NCBI RefSeq assembly: GCF_914767665.1
Contig: NC_059504.1
Span: forward strand, 28,188,001 to 28,252,000
Direction: 5' to 3'
DNA length: 64,000 nucleotides
Source: Harmonia axyridis
Lineage: Eukaryota > Arthropoda > Insecta > Coleoptera > Coccinellidae
The translations under genes were made by a program, and so were the position numbers. Positions within the stretch are counted from its first letter, which is position 1, and each line of letters opens with the position of its first letter. Under the pieces are notes generated by a model. That model was given only the letters and a program-made list of their open reading frames with translations, was not told the origin of the DNA and did no database searches. This document shows positions 1 through 7,297 of the stretch, in pieces.

Positions 1-112
1 TTTTGTAGCTAACATTAAAAATGATTCAAATCCATATCATTCATCTGAGAAAAAAATTTTTAATCACCACCCATTAGAATTGATAAATAGGTACTTAATG
101 GACTTTCTCTGA
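1..112 (+). CDS. 3' end of the 81-codon ORF of the preceding unit (partial)
   Basis: The window opens inside this ORF. Codons run in frame from base 2 to the TGA at 110-112. It has the proline form of residue 56 (tcaaatccatat). This part lies downstream of the GTAAGT donor position of the unit and may be intron rather than coding; see the entry for 1725-1970. Confidence 0.3.
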   Translation, partial: FVANIKNDSNPYHSSEKKIFNHHPLELINRYLMDFL

Positions 113-132
113 AGACCCTTTGTGAAAAGGTA

Positions 133-167
133 TATAAACAAATTTCAATTCAGCAATAACTTCAGTT
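133..167 (+). promoter_or_regulatory. Promoter 1: TATA box plus TCAGTT initiator, upstream of the 180-aa gene
   Basis: TATAAA at 133-138 is followed by TTCAGTT at 161-167. Counting from the first T of TATAAA, the initiator A at 164 lies 31 bp downstream, which is the standard TATA-to-start distance for RNA polymerase II, and TCAGTT matches the arthropod initiator. The stretch AGAGG at 191-195 sits where a downstream promoter element would be (+28 to +32) but is a weak match. Transcription from 164 would give a leader of about 205 nt carrying two upstream ORFs before the main start at 369. The arrangement is seen in every unit, 236 bp before each main start codon. In copy 6 (9422-9427) the box is changed to TATAAC. 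Confidence 0.7.
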
Positions 168-176
168 AGTTTAGTT

Positions 177-215
177 ATGTTAAGGCTTACAGAGGAAGAA
201 GAAGAATTCCTGTAA
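177..215 (+). CDS. Upstream ORF 1, 12-residue peptide MLRLTEEEEEFL
   Basis: The first ATG after the predicted start site opens a 12-codon frame ending in TAA. It lies 13 nt from the predicted transcription start and 153 nt before the main start codon, so it could control translation of the main ORF. It is present in all units (main start minus 192). Four kinds of substitution are seen between copies: Leu2 TTA/TTG (TTG in copies 16, 21-26, 29, 31, 32), Glu8 GAA/GAG (copy 3), Leu12 CTG/CTT (copy 10), and stop TAA/TGA (TGA in copies 7, 10, 12 and 15-34). All four keep the peptide and its length. No ribosome-stalling family is recognised. It could also be a spliced exon end, since TTACAG at 188-192 resembles an acceptor. 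Confidence 0.5.
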   Translation: MLRLTEEEEEFL

Positions 216-224
216 TTCTACTCG

Positions 225-347
225 ATGCTTTCTCGCACTATGGTCCCACCAGTAGAGAGTGCTTACACACGTTCAAGTCACTTCAATCAAGTAGGCTGTG
301 CATTGATTATTTGCCACGAAAATAGTTTCATATTTTTTTTAAATTGA
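225..347 (+). CDS. Upstream ORF 2, 40 codons, in frame with the main ORF
   Basis: ATG at 225 opens a frame ending at TGA 345-347. The next seven codons (AAA AAG TGG GAA TAT AAC AAA) lead directly to the main ATG at 369 in the same frame, so readthrough or loss of the TGA would extend the main protein N-terminally by about 48 residues. The inferred peptide begins MLSRTMVPPVESAY and ends in a T-run-encoded hydrophobic tail. Differences between copies include silent proline changes (CCA/CCT, CCA/CCC) and replacements (His19 in copy 1, Tyr in most, Asn in copy 28; Phe20 to Tyr in copy 32). T-run length varies in copy 24, which shifts the 3' end. No family is recognised and it may simply be leader sequence. 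Confidence 0.25.
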   Translation: MLSRTMVPPVESAYTRSSHFNQVGCALIICHENSFIFFLN

Positions 348-368
348 AAAAAGTGGGAATATAACAAA

Positions 369-911
369 ATGGATAACAAGGTGATATTGAAAAAAAGATT
401 GGCAAAACTGAAGAATTATTCGAACAATATGAGAAGAACATTACATCTCAAAAACCTTATTAGCAATATAAGAAAACTTTCCGTTGAAGAATTGAATGAA
501 ATTGTTAATATCAAGAAGTACGATAATAAGGAAAATAATCAACTAGACAATAATTTGGGTATTTTGTGTGTGAATTGCCCTGAGGATGAAGATGAAAGAA
601 GAAAAGGCGAAGAACTGGCTAAAGAACATTTGGATTTATGTTTGCAAAGGGCATACCTTTTCAAAAAAATGCTTGAATTTCCGGTATTCCATATGAAAAA
701 TGGATTTCCGGTAATCAAATTTAACCAATATGATGTGTCTTTGAGACAAGGAAATGTTATTCTACCCAGAAAACATTATTTCTACCACACCTTACCAAAT
801 CGTGCAAAAAAATGCTATAATGATGAAACGATAGAATCAATGGCAGATTGGTTAATAACAAATAGTGCTTCCATAAATTATGACCAATTATATGAACAAT
901 TGTTAAATTAA
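369..911 (+). CDS. Array gene copy 1: 180-residue orphan protein
   Basis: Function unknown; I recognise no family. Residues 1-40 are rich in Lys and Arg and look helical (KKRLAKLK, MRRTLHLK), which could bind nucleic acid or act as a nuclear signal. Residues 71-82 are an acidic run (PEDEDER). Cys67, Cys70, His87 and Cys91 form C-x2-C-x16-H-x3-C, a possible zinc site, though the spacing is not that of a family I know. Residues 104-118 hold an internal FPV duplication (FPVFxMK then FPVIKF). The C-terminus (residues 150-180) is polar and probably helical. There is no signal peptide or membrane segment. The start is supported by an in-frame TGA 24 nt upstream and by the A at -3. Promoter 1 and the AATAAA at 992 bracket it, so an intronless mRNA of about 0.85 kb is likely. 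Copy 1 carries Tyr51, shared with copy 3, and the private His108; most copies have Asn51 and Gln108. Confidence 0.65.
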   Translation: MDNKVILKKRLAKLKNYSNNMRRTLHLKNLISNIRKLSVEELNEIVNIKKYDNKENNQLDNNLGILCVNCPEDEDERRKGEELAKEHLDLCLQRAYLFKKMLEFPVFHMKNGFPVIKFNQYDVSLRQGNVILPRKHYFYHTLPNRAKKCYNDETIESMADWLITNSASINYDQLYEQLLN

Positions 912-1022
912 TTTAAATTTGTCTTTATAATATTTCTGTATATATTTGTATAATTTTTTCTACTGTATATAGTTTTTCATTTGAAATTTTCAATAAATTC
1001 TTCTTTCTGAGATTGTCTATTG
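912..1022 (+). terminator. 3' UTR and poly(A) signal of the 180-aa gene
   Basis: AATAAA lies at 992-997, 81 nt after the stop codon, followed by a T/G-containing stretch (1003-1022) suitable as a downstream cleavage element. The signal recurs 623 bp after each main start codon. Copies 2 (near 2850) and 32 (near 58583) carry AATGAA instead, a weak variant. Confidence 0.6.
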
Positions 1023-1074
1023 AATCTTATTCTTCAATTTAGGAATTGATCCTTTTATCCTTGATATCCATATC

Positions 1075-1098
1075 TCGGTGAAATAGAAATTTCACCGA
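1075..1098 (+). ncRNA. Short perfect hairpin, 10-bp stem with 4-nt loop
   Basis: TCGGTGAAAT at 1075-1084 pairs perfectly with ATTTCACCGA at 1089-1098 around the loop AGAA. In copies 3 and 5 (bases 4801 and 8516) the only change is in the loop (CGAA). In copy 29 a C-to-A change at 53092, just outside the stem, could lengthen it. The last two bases are also the first two of the long hairpin that follows, so the two cannot both form in full. It lies about 80 nt past the poly(A) signal and may be a transcript-end structure or the foot of a larger RNA. Confidence 0.4.
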
Positions 1099-1172
1099 TA
1101 TTTTCATTCTGTCCATTACATATGTTTATCTTTTCTAAGATAAACATTTCTAATGGACAGATTGAGAATATC
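1097..1172 (+). ncRNA. 76-nt precursor-miRNA-like hairpin
   Basis: Bases 1097-1132 pair with 1137-1172 around the loop TTCT. Of 36 opposed positions, 33 can pair (one of them T-G, 1103/1166). The three mismatches are T-T at 1107/1162, C-C at 1119/1150 and T-T at 1121/1148. Blocks include CTGTCCATTA with TAATGGACAG and GTTTATCTT with AAGATAAAC. Size, small loop and scattered mismatches match an animal miRNA precursor, but no known miRNA is recognised; it could also be a cruciform-forming DNA element or part of an RNA processing signal. It recurs from main start +728 to +803. I saw only one substitution within it among the copies, A to T at 23455 in copy 13, which breaks a pair. Confidence 0.45.
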
Positions 1173-1300
1173 AGTCCTGCCTAGACATAATTACTTCTAA
1201 TGCTTAGAAATCCAAAAAAATTGGAATGAAAGTCCGGTCAACTCCAGAATGCCCGCTATATTGAGTGAGAAAAAAAATGGAATCGGAAGAAATAATAAAG
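1173..1300. other. Conserved noncoding block after the hairpins
   Basis: This stretch is less AT-rich than its surroundings and almost unchanged in all units. It holds a TCCAA/TTGGA stem around an A5 loop (1211-1225), the motif GTCCGGTCAACTCC (1232-1245) and a run of eight A (1269-1276). The changes seen are single: A for C in copy 31 (near 56979) and T for G after the A-run in copies 27 and 29 (near 49581 and 53297). The GGTCAACTCC part is faintly like a polymerase III B box but one base short and without a matching A box. No ORF or known RNA is recognised. Confidence 0.3.
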
Positions 1301-1655
1301 GAAAAACGTGTTTTTTTCATCTCAGGAATATTAGGTTGAAATAAATGTATTGGCTGGTTAAAAATTTTAAGTTCGTTTGAAGATGGAAAATTTTTAGATA
1401 AGTAATTTTAGATTTAATTAGTTATTAGAGTTAATAGTTTCATTTCCACTTTTTCATTTTTGATGAAATTCTTCTAATTTCCCGAATTGAGTTCTGGAAC
1501 CCTGAGAAAAGTCATTAGGATATTAAAAAGTCGAAATTTTATAACGGTTATGCGCACTAGTCACGACGTCTAACATTTCAGAAGGTAACATTTCTATAAG
1601 CATTACAATAAATTTCCTTACGAAATCTTTTCTCCAAATTCGTACTTTGTGTGTG
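1301..1655. other. AT-rich spacer upstream of promoter 2
   Basis: No supported gene lies here on either strand. It contains the variable T-run near 1310 (six or seven T), a C/D-like pair of boxes (TTGATGA at 1460-1466 and CTGA at 1502-1505), the palindromic element at 1541-1551, and GACGTC at 1565-1570. A 73-codon minus-strand frame opens only in copies 6 and 9 and is not credible as a gene. Confidence 0.5.
1541..1551. promoter_or_regulatory. ATAAC-G-GTTAT inverted repeat upstream of promoter 2
   Basis: Five-base arms flank a central G. TAACGG reads as a MYB-type site on one strand and TAACCG on the other. It is about 105 bp before the promoter 2 TATA box and is followed by the unusually GC-containing GCGCACTAGTCACGACGTC, with the palindromes ACTAGT and GACGTC. 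One T replaces G in GACGTC in copy 11 (near 20141). The role as a transcription-factor site is inferred only. Confidence 0.25.
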
Positions 1656-1690
1656 TATAAATATTTTTTATTAATTTCTCAAGTCAAAAT
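1656..1690 (+). promoter_or_regulatory. Promoter 2: TATA box and possible initiator before the 81-codon ORF
   Basis: TATAAATA at 1656-1663 precedes GTCAAAA at 1683-1689. The A at 1686 lies 30 bp from the first T of the box, the usual spacing, although the initiator match is weaker than in promoter 1. The ATG at 1725 would follow a 39-nt leader. The element recurs in every unit; a GTGTGTGT run lies directly upstream. Confidence 0.5.
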
Positions 1691-1724
1691 AAAAAGTTAA
1701 TAATCTCATTCTGTTATATGTTAT

Positions 1725-1970
1725 ATGTCGACCTTCAAAAGTTACCGCACAAGGCTTCAGCATATTCAGCGGGCTGGTAAATTCGTCGCTGTGTATATGA
1801 AACTTATCAAAATATCTAAAAGTAAGTTGCACATCATAATTTCAAAATTTCCTCGAAATTTTGTAGCTAACATTAAAAATGATTCAAATCGATATCATTC
1901 ATCTGAGAAAAAAATTTTTAATCACCACCCATTAGAATTGATAAATAGGTATTTAATGGACTTTCTCTGA
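1725..1970 (+). CDS. Second ORF of the unit, 81 codons; probably exon 1 plus intron readthrough
   Basis: Unknown protein starting MSTFKSYRTRLQ, basic, with no recognised domain. The first 97 nt are clearly richer in G and C than the rest of the unit and look like coding sequence; the remainder is AT-rich like intron. A perfect GTAAGT donor sits at 1822-1827, inside codons 33-34. Across the array this frame is broken in five units (stop or frameshift near 11131, 16701, 22285, 24143 and 27918), always after the donor, while the part before it is open everywhere. This favours an exon of 32 codons plus one base spliced to an acceptor downstream. Phase-compatible acceptors include TTACAG at 2046-2051 and CTGTAG near 2108-2113, both in the leader of the next 180-aa gene. 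Copy-1 variant: Arg16, Arg56. The variants seen in the first 97 nt (S2T, K5N, I14N, R16Q) are all replacements, so protein constraint is not shown. Confidence 0.35.
   Translation: MSTFKSYRTRLQHIQRAGKFVAVYMKLIKISKSKLHIIISKFPRNFVANIKNDSNRYHSSEKKIFNHHPLELINRYLMDFL
1822..1827 (+). other. Consensus 5' splice donor GTAAGT
   Basis: The donor is kept in every unit even where neighbouring bases change: the preceding base is T in copy 5 (near 9252), the base after it changes in copy 10 (GTAAGTGG near 18538), and copy 31 has GTGAGT (near 57556), itself a valid donor. Confidence 0.5.
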
Positions 1971-2226
1971 AGACCCTTTGTGAAAAGGTATATAAACAAA
2001 TTTCAATTCAGCAATAACTTCAGTTAGTTTAGTTATGTTAAGGCTTACAGAGGAAGAAGAAGAATTCCTGTAATTCTACTCGATGCTTTCTCGCACTATG
2101 GTCCCACCTGTAGAGAGTGCTTACACACGTTCAAGTTACTTCAATCAAGTAGGCTGTGCATTGATTATTTGCCACGAAAATAGTTTCATATTTTTTTTAA
2201 ATTGAAAAAAGTGGGAATATAACAAA

Positions 2227-2769
2227 ATGGATAACAAGGTGATATTGAAAAAAAGATTAGCAAAACTGAAGAATTATTCGAACAATATGAGAAGAACATT
2301 ACATCTCAAAAACCTTATTAGCAATATAAGAAAACTTTCCGTTGAAGAATTGAATGAAATTGTTAATATCAAGAAGAACGATAATAAGGAAAATAATCAA
2401 CTAGACAATAATTTGGGTATTTTGTGTGTGAATTGCCCTGAGGATGAAGATGAAAGAAGAAAAGGCGAAGAACTGGCTAAAGAACATTTGGATTTATGTT
2501 TGCAAAGGGCATACCTTTTCAAAAAAATGCTTGAATTTCCGGTATTCCAGATGAAAAATGGATTTCCGGTAATCAAATTTAACCAATATGATGTGTCTTT
2601 GAGACAAGGAAATGTTATTCTACCCAGAAAACATTATTTCTACCACACCTTACCAAATCGTGCAAAAAAATGCTATAATGATGAAACGATAGAATCAATG
2701 GCAGATTGGTTAATAACAAATAGTGCTTCCATAAATTATGACCAATTATATGAACAATTGTTAAATTAA
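2227..2769 (+). CDS. Array gene copy 2: 180-residue orphan protein
   Basis: Matches the array consensus protein (Asn51, Gln108, Met101). Leu11 uses TTA rather than TTG, a silent private change. The poly(A) signal is AATGAA near 2850 instead of AATAAA, so 3' end formation may be weaker. Confidence 0.65.
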   Translation: MDNKVILKKRLAKLKNYSNNMRRTLHLKNLISNIRKLSVEELNEIVNIKKNDNKENNQLDNNLGILCVNCPEDEDERRKGEELAKEHLDLCLQRAYLFKKMLEFPVFQMKNGFPVIKFNQYDVSLRQGNVILPRKHYFYHTLPNRAKKCYNDETIESMADWLITNSASINYDQLYEQLLN

Positions 2770-3582
2770 TTTAAATTTGTCTTTATAATATTTCTGTATA
2801 TATTTGTATAATTTTTTCTACTGTATATAGTTTTTCATTTGAAATTTTCAATGAATTCTTCTTTCTGAGATTGTCTATTGAATCTTATTCTTCAATTTAG
2901 GATTTGATCCTTTTATCCTTGATATCCATATCTCGGTGAAATAGAAATTTCACCGATATTTTCATTCTGTCCATTACATATGTTTATCTTTTCTAAGATA
3001 AACATTTCTAATGGACAGATTGAGAATATCAGTCCTGCCTAGACATAATTACTTCTAATGCTTAGAAATCCAAAAAAATTGGAATGAAAGTCCGGTCAAC
3101 TCCAGAATGCCCGCTATATTGAGTGAGAAAAAAAATGGAATCGGAAGAAATAATAAAGGAAAAACGTGTTTTTTTCATCTCAGGAATATTAGGTTGAAAT
3201 AAATGTATTGGCTGGTTAAAAATTTTAAGTTCGTTTGAAGATGGAAAATTTTTAGATAAGTAATTTTAGATTTAATTAGTTATTAGAGTTAATAGTTTCA
3301 TTTCCACTTTTTCATTTTTGATGAAATTCTTCTAATTTCCCGAATTGAGTTCTGGAACCCTGAGAAAAGTCATTAGGATATTAAAAAGTCGAAATTTTAT
3401 AACGGTTATGCGCACTAGTCACGACGTCTAACATTTCAGAAGGTAACATTTCCATAAGCATTACAATAAATTTCCTTACGAAATTTTTTCTCCAAATTCG
3501 TACTTTGTGTGTGTATAAATATTTTTTATTAATTTCTCAAGTCAAAATAAAAAGTTAATAATCTCATTCTGTTATATGTTAT

Positions 3583-3828
3583 ATGTCGACCTTCAAAAGT
3601 TACCGCACAAGGCTTCAGCATATTCAGCGGGCTGGTAAATTCGTCGCTGTGTATATGAAACTTATCAAAATATCTAAAAGTAAGTTGCACATCATAATTT
3701 CAAAATTTCCTCGAAATTTTGTAGCTAACATTAAAAATGATTCAAATCCATATCATTCATCTGAGAAAAAAATTTTTAATCACCACCCATTAGAATTGAT
3801 AAATAGGTACTTAATGGACTTTCTCTGA
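3583..3828 (+). CDS. 81-codon ORF, unit 2
   Basis: Intact; Arg16 and Pro56. The upstream spacer has a T-for-C change near 3485 and a C-for-T near 3452. Confidence 0.3.
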   Translation: MSTFKSYRTRLQHIQRAGKFVAVYMKLIKISKSKLHIIISKFPRNFVANIKNDSNPYHSSEKKIFNHHPLELINRYLMDFL

Positions 3829-4084
3829 AGACCCTTTGTGAAAAGGTATATAAACAAATTTCAATTCAGCAATAACTTCAGTTAGTTTAGTTATGTTAAG
3901 GCTTACAGAGGAAGAGGAAGAATTCCTGTAATTCTACTCGATGCTTTCTCGCACTATGGTCCCACCTGTAGAGAGTGCTTACACACGTTCAAGTTACTTC
4001 AATCAAGTAGGCTGTGCATTGATTATTTGCCACGAAAATAGTTTCATATTTTTTTTAAATTGAAAAAAGTGGGAATATAACAAA

Positions 4085-4627
4085 ATGGATAACAAGGTGA
4101 TATTGAAAAAAAGATTGGCAAAACTGAAGAATTATTCGAACAATATGAGAAGAACATTACATCTCAAAAACCTTATTAGCAATATAAGAAAACTTTCCGT
4201 TGAAGAATTGAATGAAATTGTTAATATCAAGAAGTACGATAATAAGGAAAATAATCAACTAGACAATAATTTGGGTATTTTGTGTGTGAATTGCCCTGAG
4301 GATGAAGATGAAAGAAGAAAAGGCGAAGAACTGGCTAAAGAACATTTGGATTTATGTTTGCAAAGGGCATACCTTTTCAAAAAAATGCTTGAATTTCCGG
4401 TATTCCAGATGAAAAATGGATTTCCGGTAATCAAATTTAACCAATATGATGTGTCTTTGAGACAAGGAAATGTTATTCTACCCAGAAAACATTATTTCTA
4501 CCACACCTTACCAAATCGTGCAAAAAAATGCTATAATGATGAAACGATAGAATCAATGGCAGATTGGTTAATAACAAATAGTGCTTCCATAAATTATGAC
4601 CAATTATATGAACAATTGTTAAATTAA
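4085..4627 (+). CDS. Array gene copy 3: 180-residue orphan protein
   Basis: Carries Tyr51 like copy 1. Its upstream ORF 1 (3893-3931) has a silent GAA-to-GAG change. The following short hairpin has loop CGAA, shared with copy 5. Confidence 0.65.
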   Translation: MDNKVILKKRLAKLKNYSNNMRRTLHLKNLISNIRKLSVEELNEIVNIKKYDNKENNQLDNNLGILCVNCPEDEDERRKGEELAKEHLDLCLQRAYLFKKMLEFPVFQMKNGFPVIKFNQYDVSLRQGNVILPRKHYFYHTLPNRAKKCYNDETIESMADWLITNSASINYDQLYEQLLN

Positions 4628-5440
4628 TTTAAATTTGTCTTTATAATATTTCTGTATATATTTGTATAATTTTTTCTACTGTATATAGTTTTTCATTTGA
4701 AATTTTCAATAAATTCTTCTTTCTGAGATTGTCTATTGAATCTTATTCTTCAATTTAGGATTTGATCCTTTTATCCTTGATATCCATATCTCGGTGAAAT
4801 CGAAATTTCACCGATATTTTCATTCTGTCCATTACATATGTTTATCTTTTCTAAGATAAACATTTCTAATGGACAGATTGAGAATATCAGTCCTGCCTAG
4901 ACATAATTACTTCTAATGCTTAGAAATCCAAAAAAATTGGAATGAAAGTCCGGTCAACTCCAGAATGCCCGCTATATTGAGTGAGAAAAAAAATGGAATC
5001 GGAAGAAATAATAAAGGAAAAACGTGTTTTTTTCATCTCAGGAATATTAGGTTGAAATAAATGTATTGGCTGGTTAAAAATTTTAAGTTCGTTTGATGAT
5101 GGAAAATTTTTAGATAAGTAATTTTAGATTTAATTAGTTATTAGAGTTAATAGTTTCATTTCCACTTTTTCATTTTTGATGAAATTCTTCTAATTTCCCG
5201 AATTGAGTTCTGGAACCCTGAGAAAAGTCATTAGGATATTAAAAAGTCGAAATTTTATAACGGTTATGCGCACTAGTCACGACGTCTAACATTTCAGAAG
5301 GTAACATTTCTATAAGCATTACAATAAATTTCCTTACGAAATCTTTTCTCCAAATTCGTACTTTGTGTGTGTATAAATATTTTTTATTAATTTCTCAAGT
5401 CAAAATAAAAAGTTAATAATCTCATTCTGTTATATGTTAT

Positions 5441-5686
5441 ATGTCGACCTTCAAAAGTTACCGCACAAGGCTTCAGCATATTCAGCGGGCTGGTAAATTC
5501 GTCGCTGTGTATATGAAACTTATCAAAATATCTAAAAGTAAGTTGCACATCATAATTTCAAAATTTCCTCGAAATTTTGTAGCTAACATTAAAAATGATT
5601 CAAATCGATATCATTCATCTGAGAAAAAAATTTTTAATCACCACCCATTAGAATTGATAAATAGGTATTTAATGGACTTTCTCTGA
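5441..5686 (+). CDS. 81-codon ORF, unit 3
   Basis: Intact; Arg16 and Arg56, identical in protein to the unit 1 copy. Confidence 0.3.
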   Translation: MSTFKSYRTRLQHIQRAGKFVAVYMKLIKISKSKLHIIISKFPRNFVANIKNDSNRYHSSEKKIFNHHPLELINRYLMDFL

Positions 5687-5942
5687 AGACCCTTTGTGAA
5701 AAGGTATATAAACAAATTTCAATTCAGCAATAACTTCAGTTAGTTTAGTTATGTTAAGGCTTACAGAGGAAGAAGAAGAATTCCTGTAATTCTACTCGAT
5801 GCTTTCTCGCACTATGGTCCCACCTGTAGAGAGTGCTTACACACGTTCAAGTTACTTCAATCAAGTAGGCTGTGCATTGATTATTTGCCACGAAAATAGT
5901 TTCATATTTTTTTTAAATTGAAAAAAGTGGGAATATAACAAA

Positions 5943-6485
5943 ATGGATAACAAGGTGATATTGAAAAAAAGATTGGCAAAACTGAAGAATTATTCGAACA
6001 ATATGAGAAGAAAATTACATCTCAAAAACCTTATTAGCAATATAAGAAAACTTTCCGTTGAAGAATTGAATGAAATTGTTAATATCAAGAAGAACGATAA
6101 TAAGGAAAATAATCAACTAGACAATAATTTGGGTATTTTGTGTGTGAATTGCCCTGAGGATGAAGATGAAAGAAGAAAAGGCGAAGAACTGGCTAAAGAA
6201 CATTTGGATTTATGTTTGCAAAGGGCATACCTTTTCAAAAAAATGCTTGAATTTCCGGTATTCCAGATGAAAAATGGATTTCCGGTAATCAAATTTAACC
6301 AATATGATGTGTCTTTGAGACAAGGAAATGTTATTCTACCCAGAAAACATTATTTCTACCACACCTCACCAAATCGTGCAAAAAAATGCTATAATGATGA
6401 AACGATAGAATCAATGGCAGATTGGTTAATAACAAATAGTGCTTCCATAAATTATGACCAATTATATGAACAATTGTTAAATTAA
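5943..6485 (+). CDS. Array gene copy 4: 180-residue orphan protein
   Basis: Lys24 and Ser142 replace Thr24 and Leu142. Both changes recur together only in copy 8, and a G for A near 6615 (atttGggaattg) is also shared with copy 8, which marks the two as duplicates of one another. Confidence 0.65.
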   Translation: MDNKVILKKRLAKLKNYSNNMRRKLHLKNLISNIRKLSVEELNEIVNIKKNDNKENNQLDNNLGILCVNCPEDEDERRKGEELAKEHLDLCLQRAYLFKKMLEFPVFQMKNGFPVIKFNQYDVSLRQGNVILPRKHYFYHTSPNRAKKCYNDETIESMADWLITNSASINYDQLYEQLLN

Positions 6486-7297
6486 TTTAAATTTGTCTTT
6501 ATAATATTTCTGTATATATTTGTATAATTTTTTCTACTGTATATAGTTTTTCATTTGAAATTTTCAATAAATTCTTCTTTCTGAGATTGTCTATTGAATC
6601 TTATTCTTCAATTTGGGAATTGATCCTTTTATCCTTGATATCCATATCTCGGTGAAATAGAAATTTCACCGATATTTTCATTCTGTCCATTACATATGTT
6701 TATCTTTTCTAAGATAAACATTTCTAATGGACAGATTGAGAATATCAGTCCTGCCTAGACATAATTACTTCTAATGCTTAGAAATCCAAAAAAATTGGAA
6801 TGAAAGTCCGGTCAACTCCAGAATGCCCGCTATATTGAGTGAGAAAAAAAATGGAATCGGAAGAAATAATAAAGGAAAAACGTGTTTTTTCATCTCAGGA
6901 ATATTAGGTTGAAATAAATGTATTGGCTGGTTAAAAATTTTAAGTTCGTTTGAAGATGGAAAATTTTTAGATAAGTAATTTTAGATTTAATTAGTTATTA
7001 GAGTTAATAGTTTCATTTCCACTTTTTCATTTTTGATGAAATTCTTCTAATTTCCCGAATTGAGTTCTGGAACCCTGAGAAAAGTCATTAGGATATTAAA
7101 AAGTCGAAATTTTATAACGGTTATGCGCACTAGTCACGACGTCTAACATTTCAGAAGGTAACATTTCTATAAGCATTACAATAAATTTCCTTACGAAATC
7201 TTTTCTCCAAATTCGTACTTTGTGTGTGTATAAATATTTTTTATTAATTTCTCAAGTCAAAATAAAAAGTTAATAATCTCATTCTGTTATATGTTAT

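Noticed and set aside
345..369. AAAAAAG before the main ATG as an acceptor joining exon 1 to the 180-aa frame
   Set aside because: The phase does not fit: exon 1 ends one base into a codon, and joining here reaches a stop within a few codons.
1232..1245. tRNA or polymerase III gene suggested by GGTCAACTCC
   Set aside because: The B-box match is one base short, no A box lies at the right distance, and no cloverleaf can be drawn.
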